From contig JAGPNC010000005.1 of the NCBI GenBank assembly GCA_018052565.1, positions 1 through 49,650 on the forward strand: DNA of 49,650 bases. Direction: 5' to 3'. The notes below the pieces were generated by a model, which made no database searches, had not been told where the DNA came from, and saw nothing but the letters and a program-made list of their open reading frames with translations. Both the position numbers and the translations under genes were made by a program. This DNA comes from Candidatus Shapirobacteria bacterium (GTDB taxonomy: Bacteria; Patescibacteriota; Microgenomatia; 0-14-0-10-38-17). Positions 1 through 7,478 of this stretch are shown one piece after another. Positions within the stretch are counted from its first letter, which is position 1. Each line of letters begins with the position of its first letter.

Positions 1-738
1 GATTCTCAAAATTGGGTGATTATTAATCCGGCGGTTTTGGAATTAGAGCCTGGAGAACGAGACGAGGTGGTTTATACGATCACTCTTCCCCAAAAAGCCG
101 AACCGGGTGGCTTTTATTTTGCCATTACGGCGCTATTAACGGGTGAAAATGATGGTTTTGATAATGAGGGTCGGCCGGTAGGCGGAGCGGCGGTGAATTT
201 AAATGTCGCCTCGCTTCATTTAGTCAGAATTGCCGGGCCGGTTAACTTTGCCGCTCAAGTGAGCGAGTTTTCTACTCCCAAGGCTATTTACGAATACGGG
301 CCGGTGCCATTTTCGGCGCGGATTTTAAACCAAAGCAATGTTCATATTAAACCGGTGTTGGAAATTGAGGTAAAGAATACGTGGGGTCTTGCCGATGGCG
401 AACTGATCCATCTTCCCCAGCAAAATATTCTTCCGCAGGCAGGAAGAAAATACGAGGCGGAATTTGGTGGCAAGTGGCATTTTGGCCGTTACGCGGCCAC
501 TCTTAATGGCCTTTATGGCGATGGCCAAAGTCTTACTTATACTATCTTCTTTTGGATTCTTCCCTGGAAGATAATGCTGGCGGTTGTCTTGGCGCTGGCG
601 ATTATTATCCTTCTTATTATTTCCATTAAACGTCAGCTTGATGAAAAGAAACTCTTAGAGGCAGAGGTGAAACATTATAAGAAAGAAGTTTTAAAAGAAG
701 AAGGCAAGAGTGAGGAAAAAGAGCAGCTACAAGAATAA
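1..738 (+). CDS. Surface protein, DUF916/WxL-like, C-terminal membrane anchor (5' partial)
   Basis: The frame is open to the first base, so the true start lies upstream; the GTG at 16 is internal to the frame. The visible part begins with an Ig-like region of the kind seen in DUF916 (WxL-protein peptidoglycan-binding) proteins: an NPAVLELEPGE segment, a TITLP strand and the PGGFYFAI strand. A hydrophobic helix (about residues 180-205 of the visible part) follows, then a short Lys/Glu-rich cytoplasmic tail. This suggests an extracellular beta-domain anchored in the membrane. No catalytic motif is visible. Family assignment rests on motif resemblance only. Confidence 0.6.
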   Translation, partial: DSQNWVIINPAVLELEPGERDEVVYTITLPQKAEPGGFYFAITALLTGENDGFDNEGRPVGGAAVNLNVASLHLVRIAGPVNFAAQVSEFSTPKAIYEYGPVPFSARILNQSNVHIKPVLEIEVKNTWGLADGELIHLPQQNILPQAGRKYEAEFGGKWHFGRYAATLNGLYGDGQSLTYTIFFWILPWKIMLAVVLALAIIILLIISIKRQLDEKKLLEAEVKHYKKEVLKEEGKSEEKEQLQE

Positions 739-798
739 AACTTCACCAAGATCTTCGGGCAAGCGGACTTCTTTATATCTTGTATCATGTATTTTAGC

Positions 799-847
799 AT
801 TATGTCCCAGCCACTTAATACATAATGCATTGTGGCTAGGACATAAT
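799..847. repeat. Perfect-but-one inverted repeat (16-bp arms)
   Basis: Arms 799-814 and 832-847 are reverse complements apart from one C/A mismatch, with a 17-nt loop containing TTAATACATAATGC. One arm plus the loop recurs, diverged, near 1121-1147. The position 60 nt after the upstream gene would suit a transcript-end hairpin, but no T-tract follows. Confidence 0.6.
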
Positions 848-894
848 TCGTTATCCTGACCCCATGACAAATGATATTTACAACGGGGTAAATT

Positions 895-1056
895 ACCCTA
901 ATTATTCTAATCAACCGAATTTCTAAATAAATTCCAAATGCCAAAACCCCAGTCCGCCCGGGGCGGATTATTTTTAGTTGATTCTAATTTTGGGGATTGG
1001 GATTTGGGTATTCTTTAGGTCAATTAGAATAATTAGAGCAATTAGAATAATTTTTA
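895..1056. repeat. Nonamer-based palindrome, copy 1
   Basis: The right arm (1020-1056) is built of 9-nt units: AATTAGAAT, AATTAGAGC, AATTAGAAT. The left arm (895-955) carries the reverse complement, followed by CCAAAACCCC-like sequence matched by GGGATTTGGG on the right. A GC-rich hairpin (GTCCGCCCGGGGCGGATT, about 951-968) sits near the centre. The same family recurs at 37651-37802 and as one arm at 44311-44354. Confidence 0.65.
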
Positions 1057-1172
1057 ACCTTTTTTGATCCTAAATTTAATTTAAGATAACATTGAATTAA
1101 ATTTACAATAGCAGTGGGAATTATGTCCCGGGCACTTAATACATAATACAAAATACTTAATACAACTTTGGG

Positions 1173-1201
1173 TTGTCAAAAGTTTTCTCTTGTGATAGAA
1201 T
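1173..1201 (+). promoter_or_regulatory. Promoter of the ribosomal-protein cluster
   Basis: TTGTCA (1173-1178) and TAGAAT (1196-1201) are separated by 17 nt, a good sigma-70-type match. The predicted start is near 1208, about 135 nt upstream of rplC, which leaves room for the mini-ORF and hairpin at 1221-1319. It is the best promoter-like sequence upstream of the block. Confidence 0.6.
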
Positions 1202-1220
1202 TAAACCACTTTTGGAGGTA

Positions 1221-1259
1221 ATGGTTTTGAAAAAAGCAGGATTTTTCTTGCAAACTTAA
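1221..1259 (+). CDS. Possible leader peptide upstream of rplC
   Basis: GGAGG (1214-1218) precedes an ATG at 1221 by only 2 nt and an in-frame TTG at 1227 by 8 nt, the better spacing. The frame would give MVLKKAGFFLQT or MKKAGFFLQT, then TAA. It lies between the cluster promoter and a terminator-like hairpin. It has no homology I recognise, and may serve as a ribosome-loading site rather than encode a functional peptide. Confidence 0.35.
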   Translation: MVLKKAGFFLQT

Positions 1260-1292
1260 GGCTTTAATGTTAGACAGCTGGTATTCTTGGAA

Positions 1293-1319
1293 AAGAAGCC
1301 TCCGTTGGCTTCTTTTTTT
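1293..1319 (+). terminator. Terminator-like hairpin in the rplC leader (candidate attenuator)
   Basis: An 8-bp stem AAGAAGCC/GGCTTCTT (1293-1300 with 1307-1314) closes a 6-nt loop and runs into a seven-T tract. It lies inside the leader, downstream of the promoter and 25 nt before rplC, so it would attenuate rather than end an upstream gene. CCTCC in the 5' arm and loop (1299-1303) can alternatively pair with GGAGG at 1214-1218. Confidence 0.5.
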
Positions 1320-1344
1320 ATGGTTATAAGTTTAAAATAAAAAA

Positions 1345-1992
1345 ATGTTAAATGGTCTAATTGGCAAGAAAAGGGGCATGACCCAGGATTTTGACGAGGA
1401 AGGACGAGTGTTGCCCTTAACGATTATTGAGGCCGGGCCGGTGACCGTTCTGCAGATTAAAAGCAAGGAAAAAGAAGGTGCAGAGGGAATAAAGGTTGCC
1501 TTTGGTAAAGGGAAAGGAAAATATAACAAAAAACCGACTTTAGGAGAAACAAAAAAGGCAGGGCTTGAAGGGGCTCCGGCTAAAATTTGGGAGGTGCCGG
1601 GAGGGCAAGAAGGCTTGAAAGTAGGGGAAAAAATTAGCGTCGCTCAGGTTTTTGAGGAGGGGGAAAAAGTTAATATTACCGGTTTTTCTAAAGGCCGTGG
1701 TTTTAGCGGTGTGATGAAAAGGCATAGCTTTCATGGTGGCCCCACTACTCATGGCCAGTCTGATCGGCAGCGCGCGCCGGGCTCTATTGGGCAGCGAAGC
1801 ACGCCGGGACGGGTTTATCGGGGGCAGAAAATGGCAGGACATTTTGGCAACGAAAAAGTGACTGTTAAAAATTTAGAAATTTTCAAGATTGACGCGGAGA
1901 AGAATTATCTTTATGTCAAAGGAGCCGTGCCGGGAGCCATTAACGGGTGGGTGAAAATAATTAAAAGTCAAAAGTCAAAAATTAAAAGTTAA
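1345..1992 (+). CDS. rplC: 50S ribosomal protein L3
   Basis: The product binds 23S rRNA near the peptidyl-transferase centre and starts large-subunit assembly. At 215 residues it has near-normal length. The conserved loop HGGPTTHGQSD followed by GSIGQRSTPGRV (about 131-156) and KMAGHFGNE is present, including the Gln that PrmB methylates in other bacteria. It is the first gene of the block; rpsJ, which usually precedes it, is absent here. The last residues (IIKSQKSKIKS) are encoded by the start of the AT-rich heptad repeat that fills the following spacer, so the natural stop appears displaced into repeat DNA. Confidence 0.97.
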   Translation: MLNGLIGKKRGMTQDFDEEGRVLPLTIIEAGPVTVLQIKSKEKEGAEGIKVAFGKGKGKYNKKPTLGETKKAGLEGAPAKIWEVPGGQEGLKVGEKISVAQVFEEGEKVNITGFSKGRGFSGVMKRHSFHGGPTTHGQSDRQRAPGSIGQRSTPGRVYRGQKMAGHFGNEKVTVKNLEIFKIDAEKNYLYVKGAVPGAINGWVKIIKSQKSKIKS

Positions 1993-2186
1993 AATTACAA
2001 CTTAAAAGTTAAAAGTTTCTGTTTTGTAAGTTCACCTTAGGGGTGGATTATCTCCTTGCGGGAGATCTCTTAAAGGGAGATAATTTTGACTTTTAAATTT
2101 TTAAGGCAATTTAGCCATTTAGTGAGAGAACAATTTTTGTATTTTTTCTTTTTCATTTTGACTTTTGCATTTTGCATTTTGAATTA
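1961..2186. repeat. Heptad palindrome 1 (rplC-rplD spacer)
   Basis: The left arm is made of AAAAGTC/AAAAGTT/AAAATTA units and begins inside rplC; the right arm (from about 2085) is TTTTGAC/TTTTGCA-type. The centre holds a separate hairpin (2047-2055 with 2076-2084, ATTATCTCC/GGAGATAAT) enclosing GGGAGATCTC, related to the one at 14996-15027. The arms imply a long, imperfect AU-rich RNA hairpin between two cistrons. Confidence 0.75.
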
Positions 2187-2195
2187 ATAAAAAAT

Positions 2196-2924
2196 ATGTC
2201 TTTATCGGTAGACTTATACAACTATCAAGGCGAAAGGCAGGGGAAAAAGATACGCCTGTCGGAAGAGTTATTCGGGCAAGAGGCCAACAAAGTTCTTCTA
2301 GCTCAGGCGGTACGAGTTTATTTGGCTAATCAGCGCTGCGCCTTTCCTAAAGCAAAAACGCGCGCTGAGGTTGATGGCTCTGGCCGTAAAATTTATTCCC
2401 AAAAGGGAACGGGCCGGGCGCGTCATGGCGATCGTCAAGCGCCAATTTTTGTCGGTGGAGGCAAGGCGCATGGTCCGCGGGGGGCGAAAATTCGCCTCAG
2501 CTTGCCGAAAAAGATGAGAAAAAAGGCGTTAGCGGCGGCTTTGTCTGAAAAGGCAGGCAAAGGAGAGATAAAATTGGTGGCGGACATCCAGAAAATGCCG
2601 CCCAAAACTAAGATGGCAGAAGAACTACTTAAGAAAATAAATTTAGCCGCTAAAAAGATAGGTTTAGTAATGACGGGGGAAGAAAAAGAAAAAGTTGGTC
2701 GGGCCTTTAGGAATCTGGCAACAGTGGCAGTTTTTTCGCCAAACACGCTTAATCCTTATTTAATTTTAGAAAGAGAGGCCTTGGTTTTTACTCCCCAAAG
2801 CCTGGCGGTTCTGGCGGGGAAAGAGGGAGAAGAGAAAGGAGCAGCCAAAGAGAGCCAAGAAGTGAGAAACGGCGCCAGCAATGCAAAAATCAAAAGTCAA
2901 TCCGCCAGCTGGCGGACAAAATGA
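2196..2924 (+). CDS. rplD: 50S ribosomal protein L4
   Basis: The product binds 23S rRNA domain I and lines the peptide exit tunnel. The start is taken at ATG 2196 (MSLSVDLYNYQG); an in-frame TTG 24 nt upstream lies in repeat DNA and is unlikely. The tunnel loop contains the family motif QKGTGRARHG and GGGKAHGP (about residues 70-95). At 242 residues it is about 35 longer than usual, and the surplus is an Ala/Glu/Lys-rich C-terminus ending in NAKIKSQSASWRTK, encoded by the next repeat element. In E. coli L4 represses its own operon through the leader; whether that holds here is unknown. Confidence 0.95.
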   Translation: MSLSVDLYNYQGERQGKKIRLSEELFGQEANKVLLAQAVRVYLANQRCAFPKAKTRAEVDGSGRKIYSQKGTGRARHGDRQAPIFVGGGKAHGPRGAKIRLSLPKKMRKKALAAALSEKAGKGEIKLVADIQKMPPKTKMAEELLKKINLAAKKIGLVMTGEEKEKVGRAFRNLATVAVFSPNTLNPYLILEREALVFTPQSLAVLAGKEGEEKGAAKESQEVRNGASNAKIKSQSASWRTK

Positions 2925-3096
2925 AAATGTAAAATGTAAAAAGCTTAGTAACTTTTAACTAGCAACTAGTAATTCGTCATTAAAGGGAAAAGTTTCGTCT
3001 TTATTTTAATCTTAATAATTACTTTGCAAATTACGTTTATCAGCTACTGATTTTTAATTTTTGCATTTTTACTTTTCATTTTGCATTTTGAATTTC
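2884..3096. repeat. Heptad palindrome 2 (rplD-rplW spacer)
   Basis: Left-arm A-rich units start inside the rplD coding end and are interrupted by the perfect 16-bp palindrome TCCGCCAGCTGGCGGA (2901-2916). The T-rich right arm runs to about 3096, immediately before rplW. The centre holds unrelated unique sequence (about 2945-3050). Confidence 0.7.
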
Positions 3097-3100
3097 AATT

Positions 3101-3412
3101 ATGGATTTATCTTGGGTGATTAAAAAGCCATTGATTAGCGAGAAGGCAATGAGCCAGGGGAGAAACACCTATACCTTTTTGGTGGATCAAAAAGCGACGA
3201 AGGGAGAAATAAAAGAGGCGATAAAACAATTTTTTGGCAAAGACATTTTGGCAGTGCGGACGGCTAAGGAGGGTGGGGAAAAAAAATGGACTTTGGGGAA
3301 ACACCGGCGAATGATAGAAAAAGCAGGGACCAAGAAAGCTATTGTCCAACTAAAGGAGGGAGAAAGTTTTGATTTTTATGATTTTCCTAAAGAAGAGGGA
3401 GGCAAAAAATGA
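3101..3412 (+). CDS. rplW: 50S ribosomal protein L23
   Basis: The product sits at the exit of the peptide tunnel and is a docking site for trigger factor and SRP. It has 103 residues, normal for bacteria. It opens with the typical IKKPLISEKAM and contains the conserved VRTAKEGGEKKW basic loop (about 52-64). The last codons overlap rplB by 4 nt (ATGA), implying translational coupling. The ATG follows directly on repeat 2 with no clear Shine-Dalgarno sequence. Confidence 0.96.
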   Translation: MDLSWVIKKPLISEKAMSQGRNTYTFLVDQKATKGEIKEAIKQFFGKDILAVRTAKEGGEKKWTLGKHRRMIEKAGTKKAIVQLKEGESFDFYDFPKEEGGKK

Positions 3413-4164
3413 AAATTAAAAAGCAATTAACTCGGGCAACCAAAAGCAAGGCGGGACGAAGTCATGGCCGTGTGGCCGTACGTCATCAGGGTGGTGGCGA
3501 GAAACAACGCTTGCGTTTAATTGACTGGAGTCGCAGCAAAAGAGGAATAGAAGGGCAAGTAGAAGCAATTGAATATAGTCCCAAGAGGAATGCTAATGTG
3601 GCTCTTCTTCTTTACCCTGATGGAGAGCGTTGTTATATTTTGGCCACCACGGGAATGAAAGCGGGGGATAAGGTTATTGCCGGCCCTAAGGCACCTCTTA
3701 AAGAAGGCAACGCCACGCTGTTAAAAAGGATTCCGGTGGGGATGCCGATTCATAATTTAGAATTAAAGCCGGGCAAGGGAGGGCAATTAGTGCGGAGCGC
3801 CGGGGCAGTAGCTTATATCCTTTCAAAAGATAAAAAAGAGGCGCAGGTTAAACTTCCCTCGGGAGAGATAAGGAAAATTTCCTCTCTTTGTTATGCTACA
3901 ATTGGCCAAGTAGGTAATCAGGGTTTTCGCTTTAAAAAAATGAGAAAGGCGGGTCAAAATCGCCATCGGGGGGTGCGACCAGCTGTTCGTGGTGTGGCCC
4001 AGGATCCGCGTTCTCATCCCCATGGCGGGGGTGAAGGCCGTTCTGGCATTGGCATGCCTTCGCCAAAAACCCCTTGGGGCAAGAAAACTTTGGGCAAAAA
4101 GACAAGAAAACCAAAAAAATATAGCGATAAAGATATTATTAAGAGAAAAAAAGGGGTAAAATAG
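3409..4164 (+). CDS. rplB: 50S ribosomal protein L2
   Basis: The product is needed for subunit association and supports peptidyl transfer. The conserved HPHGGGEGR segment (about residues 203-211), whose histidines are near the active centre in E. coli L2, is intact, and the RNA-binding VRHQGGGEKQR motif is at about 24-34. At 251 residues it is roughly 25 shorter than typical L2; the missing part is the N-terminal extension (it starts MKIKKQLTRATKSKAGRSHG). The start overlaps the rplW stop by 4 nt. Confidence 0.97.
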   Translation: MKIKKQLTRATKSKAGRSHGRVAVRHQGGGEKQRLRLIDWSRSKRGIEGQVEAIEYSPKRNANVALLLYPDGERCYILATTGMKAGDKVIAGPKAPLKEGNATLLKRIPVGMPIHNLELKPGKGGQLVRSAGAVAYILSKDKKEAQVKLPSGEIRKISSLCYATIGQVGNQGFRFKKMRKAGQNRHRGVRPAVRGVAQDPRSHPHGGGEGRSGIGMPSPKTPWGKKTLGKKTRKPKKYSDKDIIKRKKGVK

Positions 4165-4170
4165 GATAAT

Positions 4171-4287
4171 AATTCAAAATTCAAAAGTCAAAATTCAAAA
4201 TTGCAATTAAAAAGTTAAAAGCTTTTTTTGCCTTACTTTTGAATTTTAACTTGTACTTTTGACTTTTAAATTTTAACTTTTAACTTT
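4171..4287. repeat. Heptad palindrome 3 (rplB-rpsS spacer)
   Basis: Left arm AATTC-AAAATTC-AAAAGTC-AAAATTC to AAAAGTT, a T-run centre, then TTTTGAA-TTTTAAC-TTGTAC-TTTTGAC-TTTTAAA-TTTTAAC units. It occupies nearly the whole spacer and is one of the cleanest copies. Confidence 0.8.
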
Positions 4288-4294
4288 ATTTATC

Positions 4295-4567
4295 GTGTCT
4301 CGATCAACTAAGAAAGGACCATTTATTGAGGAGCGGCTTTTGAAAAAAATTAAAGCCGGTCAAGAGGAGCCCATAAAAACTTGGGCGCGATCTTCGCAGA
4401 TCCCGCCGGAATTTGTGGGCCATCGTTTTGCGGTTCACAACGGCCGGAATTTTGTAGAAGTTTTTGTGGTGGAAGAAATGGTAGGCCATCGTTTGGGCGA
4501 GTTTTCTCCTACTCGTACTTTTAGAGGTCATGGGCGGGTAGTGAAACGAACAATGGAAAAAACTTAA
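4295..4567 (+). CDS. rpsS: 30S ribosomal protein S19
   Basis: The product binds the 3' domain of 16S rRNA with S13, near the A site. It is 90 residues, standard length, starting SRSTKKGPF and containing the conserved [20 protein letters not shown] run (about 48-67). The start is a GTG at 4295, only a few bases after the end of a repeat arm and without a clear Shine-Dalgarno sequence. rplV follows 16 nt downstream. Confidence 0.96.
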   Translation: MSRSTKKGPFIEERLLKKIKAGQEEPIKTWARSSQIPPEFVGHRFAVHNGRNFVEVFVVEEMVGHRLGEFSPTRTFRGHGRVVKRTMEKT

Positions 4568-4583
4568 AAATTTTAAGAATTTT

Positions 4584-4958
4584 ATGGCGGAAGCGAAATT
4601 AATTAAAACAAAAGCTAAATTCTTACCTATATCGGCGAAAAAGGTGCGGCCATTAACAAAATTAGTGGTCGGTAAGTCGCCAGAAGAAGCGTTGATCATT
4701 TTAGCTCATTTACCCCAACGGGGGACAAAATTTTTGGAAAAATTGATCGTCTCTGCCCAGGCGGAAGCGGAAAATAACTTCGGCCTGAAGAAAGAAAATT
4801 TACTGATAAATTCGCTGATAGTCGGTGATGGCCCAAAACTTAAGCGGATTGATAACGCTCATGGGGCTCGTTTTTCTTCGGGGGTAATCCGAAAAAGGAT
4901 GAGCCATTTGGAGGTTGTTCTTAAAGAGAAGGAAGAAGAGAAAAAACCAAGATTATAA
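4584..4958 (+). CDS. rplV: 50S ribosomal protein L22
   Basis: The product contributes a beta-hairpin to the exit tunnel. It has 124 residues. Recognisable elements are KFLPISAKKVRPLTKLVVGK at the N-terminus, the AEAENN segment (about residues 60-65) and the hairpin tip region with the conserved KRIDNAHGARF (about 92-102), followed by a basic strand (VIRKRMSHLEVVL). A charged tail (KEKEEEKKPRL) completes it. Confidence 0.95.
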   Translation: MAEAKLIKTKAKFLPISAKKVRPLTKLVVGKSPEEALIILAHLPQRGTKFLEKLIVSAQAEAENNFGLKKENLLINSLIVGDGPKLKRIDNAHGARFSSGVIRKRMSHLEVVLKEKEEEKKPRL

Positions 4959-5020
4959 TTTATTATTTTATCCAGCTATAATTAAAAAGTTCCTGGCTGA
5001 GTTATAGATATTAATAAGTT

Positions 5021-5138
5021 AATTCAAAAGTTAAAATTCAAAATTCAAAATTTCAAGTCAAAAGCTAAAAGTTTTTTTTGTTTTAATTTTTAATTTTAGC
5101 TTGTAATTTTGACTTTTAACTTTTGACTTTTAACTTTT
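5021..5138. repeat. Heptad palindrome 4 (rplV-rpsC spacer)
   Basis: Left arm AAAAGTT-AAAATTC-AAAATTC-AAAATTT to AAAAGTT, a T-run centre, and a right arm of TTTTAA/TTTTGAC/TTTTAAC units ending 6 nt before the rpsC ATG. The right arm would therefore lie in the rpsC ribosome-binding region; no Shine-Dalgarno sequence is visible. Confidence 0.8.
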
Positions 5139-5144
5139 TCTATT

Positions 5145-5780
5145 ATGGGACATAAAATTAATCCGATTGCTTACCGTTTGGGAGTTAATATCGACTGGCC
5201 TTCTCGGTGGGCGGTAAGCCAAAAGAAACAATACCAAGAGTTTTTGTTGGAGGACGCCAAGCTAAGGCGCTTTTTGGAAAAAAGGCTGGCATTGGCAGGC
5301 TTAATCGCGGTCAATATCGAACGATCTTTTAATAAGATGGAAATTACCCTGCAAACAAGTCGGCCCGGCGTAGTTATCGGCCGAGGGGGGAAGAGCTTGG
5401 AGGCGCTTAAGAAAGAGTTGTGTCAAATAGTGAGCATTGAGGAGCCGCAAAAAAATTTAGAAATCAGAATTGAGGAAGTGGAGAAACCGGAGCTTTCTGC
5501 TTTATTCGTGGCTCAAAAAATTGCCGATCAGCTAAAACGTCGCCTCCCCTACCGTCAGGTGGCGCAGAGAGAAATGGAGCGAGTGATGGAAGCGGGGGCG
5601 CAGGGGATAAAAGTGAGGTTAGCGGGGAGAATTGGCGGTGCCAATATTGCTCGACAGGAAAAATTTTCCCGGGGGAAAGTGCCCACAAGCACAATTCGGG
5701 CCAATATTGATTACGCAGAATTCCCCGCGCTAACTAGCAAGGGCTATGTGGGGGTGAAGGTTTGGATTAATCGGGATTAA
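5145..5780 (+). CDS. rpsC: 30S ribosomal protein S3
   Basis: The product lines the mRNA entry channel. It has 211 residues, starting MGHKINPIAYRLGV as is typical. A type II KH domain is marked by VVIGRGGKSLEALKKEL (about residues 76-92), and the C-terminal domain carries GAQGIKVRLAGRIGGANIAR (about 149-168) and the STIRANIDYA strand. No unusual insertion is seen. Confidence 0.97.
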   Translation: MGHKINPIAYRLGVNIDWPSRWAVSQKKQYQEFLLEDAKLRRFLEKRLALAGLIAVNIERSFNKMEITLQTSRPGVVIGRGGKSLEALKKELCQIVSIEEPQKNLEIRIEEVEKPELSALFVAQKIADQLKRRLPYRQVAQREMERVMEAGAQGIKVRLAGRIGGANIARQEKFSRGKVPTSTIRANIDYAEFPALTSKGYVGVKVWINRD

Positions 5781-5817
5781 AAATTTAAATAGGTCTAATA
5801 GGACCTATGAGACTTAT

Positions 5818-6228
5818 ATGGTTGTTCCTAAAAAGTTCAAATACCGCAAACAATTTCGGCCGAAAATTAAGGGAAAAGCAAGTCGAGGTTATCGGTTAGC
5901 CTTTGGCGATTTTGGCCTTAAGGCGCAGGAGGGCGGCTGGCTTGAGGAGAAACAATTAGAAGCCGCCCGGCAGGCGATTATTCACCAGTCTAAAAGGGAG
6001 GGGAAGGTGTGGATTAGGGTAGTTAATGATCGTCCCGTGACCGCCAAAGGAGCGGGGGTGCGTATGGGGAAAGGGAAGGGAGACATCAAGGGTTATGTGG
6101 CTTCAGTTGAGCCGGGGAGGATTATTTTTGAAGTGGGAGGCTTACCGTCAGAATTAGCGCAAAAAGCCTTACGTCTTGCCGGTCATAAGCTGCCTTTTAA
6201 GACTAAAATTATTGCTAAAAGCGAATGA
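5818..6228 (+). CDS. rplP: 50S ribosomal protein L16
   Basis: The product organises the A-site region of the large subunit. It has 136 residues, with VPKKFKYRKQFRPKIKGKA at the N-terminus, GDFGLKAQEGGWL, and the conserved RMGKGKGDIKGYVASVEPGR (about 81-100). The stop overlaps the rpmC start by 4 nt (ATGA), so the two are probably coupled. Confidence 0.97.
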   Translation: MVVPKKFKYRKQFRPKIKGKASRGYRLAFGDFGLKAQEGGWLEEKQLEAARQAIIHQSKREGKVWIRVVNDRPVTAKGAGVRMGKGKGDIKGYVASVEPGRIIFEVGGLPSELAQKALRLAGHKLPFKTKIIAKSE

Positions 6229-6434
6229 AAAAAGAGGAAAAACAAAAATTAGCCAGCCTTGGTAAAGAAGAGCTTTTAAAGGAGATAGAAAAGGAAAAGG
6301 GCGCCTTGGTGAAATTAAAAACAGATAAGTCGTTGGGAAGATTGAAAAATGTGCATGAAATAGGCAAAAAACGTGCTAAAATAGCTTTTATGCTTAATTT
6401 GATCAAGCAAAAGGAGGCCTATGAGCAAAGGTAG
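6225..6434 (+). CDS. rpmC: 50S ribosomal protein L29
   Basis: This small helical-hairpin protein sits near the tunnel exit beside L23. It has 69 residues. The pattern ELLKEIEKEKGALVKLKTDKSLGRLKNVHEIGKKRAKIAFMLN matches the two-helix fold, with the usual KNVHEIGKKRAKI turn. It overlaps rplP by 4 nt and rpsQ by 14 nt, so it lies in a tightly coupled trio. Confidence 0.93.
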   Translation: MKKEEKQKLASLGKEELLKEIEKEKGALVKLKTDKSLGRLKNVHEIGKKRAKIAFMLNLIKQKEAYEQR

Positions 6435-6723
6435 AGTTTTTAACGGCACAGTAGTTGCCGTTTCTGGACCAAAGACAATTACAGTGGTTGTCGAAGATTT
6501 CTACCGCCATCCGCTTTATAAAAAGACTTTAAGGCGGCGGAAAAAGTATTTGGTTCATGCAGAGAGAGAAGTGGCGGTGGGAGAAAAAGTGAAAATTCGT
6601 GAAAGCCGCCCCTTAAGCAAGCGGAAAAGGTTTGTTTTGGAAGGGGCGACAAAAGAGGATAATTTGTCAACAAAAAAAGAAGGTGATTTTAGCGAAAATG
6701 ACAGCCGTTCTTCTTCTCTTTAA
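6421..6723 (+). CDS. rpsQ: 30S ribosomal protein S17
   Basis: This OB-fold protein is a primary binder of the 16S rRNA 5' domain. The core (residues 1-75) carries FNGTVVAVSGPKTITVVVE and VGEKVKIRESRPLSKRKRF. A 25-residue Ser/Asp/Glu-rich tail (from about residue 77) is longer than usual and has no recognisable function. An AAAGGAGG-like sequence (AAAAGGAGGC, 6409-6418) inside rpmC precedes the ATG, one of the better Shine-Dalgarno matches in the block. Confidence 0.94.
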   Translation: MSKGRVFNGTVVAVSGPKTITVVVEDFYRHPLYKKTLRRRKKYLVHAEREVAVGEKVKIRESRPLSKRKRFVLEGATKEDNLSTKKEGDFSENDSRSSSL

Positions 6724-6724
6724 T

Positions 6725-6846
6725 AATTCAAAATTCAAAATTTAAAATTTAAAATTTCAAGTCAAAAGTTAAAAGTTTTTTTGTTTCACTTTTGAATTTT
6801 TACTTGCACTTTTGACTTTTAAATTTTAACTTTTGACTTTTAATTT
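6725..6846. repeat. Heptad palindrome 5 (rpsQ-rplN spacer)
   Basis: The left arm reads AATTC-AAAATTC-AAAATTT-AAAATTT, then AAGTC-AAAAGTT-AAAAGTT; the right arm mirrors it with TTTTGAA, TTTTTAC, TTGCAC, TTTTGAC, TTTTAAA, TTTTAAC, TTTTGAC. It starts two bases after the rpsQ stop codon. Confidence 0.82.
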
Positions 6847-6883
6847 AAAGAGTCTACCGTTTATTAATTTAGTCGCTTAATCT

Positions 6884-7252
6884 ATGTTACAATTACGATC
6901 AATTTTAGTGGTTGCTGATAACAGCGGCGCGAAAAGGCTTAAACTGGTTAACGTACCTGGTTATTCTAAAAAACACATCGCTTCGGTGGGCGAAATTATT
7001 GATGCGGTGGTGTTTGAAGCTTTCCCCGACGCATCCCTTAAAAAGGGCGACAAGGTAAAAGCGGTGATTATACGGACGAGGAAAGAAAAGAGGCGCCCCG
7101 ATGGTTCTTATATCCGTTTTTCGGATAACGCCGCGGTGGTAATTAATTCTCAAAAGGCGCCGGTGGGTACGCGTATTTTCGGGCCCATTGCCATGGAGGT
7201 GAAGGAAAAAGGTTTTAATAAAATTGCCTCTTTGGCAAAAGAGGTGGTATAA
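6884..7252 (+). CDS. rplN: 50S ribosomal protein L14
   Basis: The product forms an intersubunit bridge with 16S rRNA helix 44. It has exactly the canonical 122 residues. It begins [19 protein letters not shown], with [21 protein letters not shown] (about 55-75) and [10 protein letters not shown], and ends in the [20 protein letters not shown] block. The sequence is fully ordinary. Confidence 0.98.
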   Translation: MLQLRSILVVADNSGAKRLKLVNVPGYSKKHIASVGEIIDAVVFEAFPDASLKKGDKVKAVIIRTRKEKRRPDGSYIRFSDNAAVVINSQKAPVGTRIFGPIAMEVKEKGFNKIASLAKEVV

Positions 7253-7324
7253 AAACGATAGGCGGGGATAAACTACCATATACTATTCTGGTTAGCTTAG
7301 GACTAAAAAGGTCGCAACCTATCA

Positions 7325-7418
7325 ATTTAAAATTTAAAATTCAAAATGCAAAATTACAATTTAAAAGTTAAAAGTTTTGTTTCACTTTTGAATTTTTACT
7401 TGTACTTTTGACTTTTAG
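7325..7418. repeat. Heptad palindrome 6 (rplN-rplX spacer)
   Basis: A shorter copy: AAAATTT-AAAATTC-AAAATGC-AAAATTA on the left, AAAAGTT near the centre, then TTTTGAA-TTTTTAC-TTGTAC-TTTTGAC. Unlike most copies it ends about 60 nt before the next gene. Confidence 0.75.
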
Positions 7419-7478
7419 CTATTCTGATCTTTCCCTATGTCAGCAAAGATGACCATAGCGATAATTTAATTTTTAATT

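Noticed and set aside
4304-4699. 131-residue minus-strand ORF inside rpsS and rplV
   Set aside because: Both plus-strand genes are unmistakable ribosomal proteins; the antisense frame has no features.
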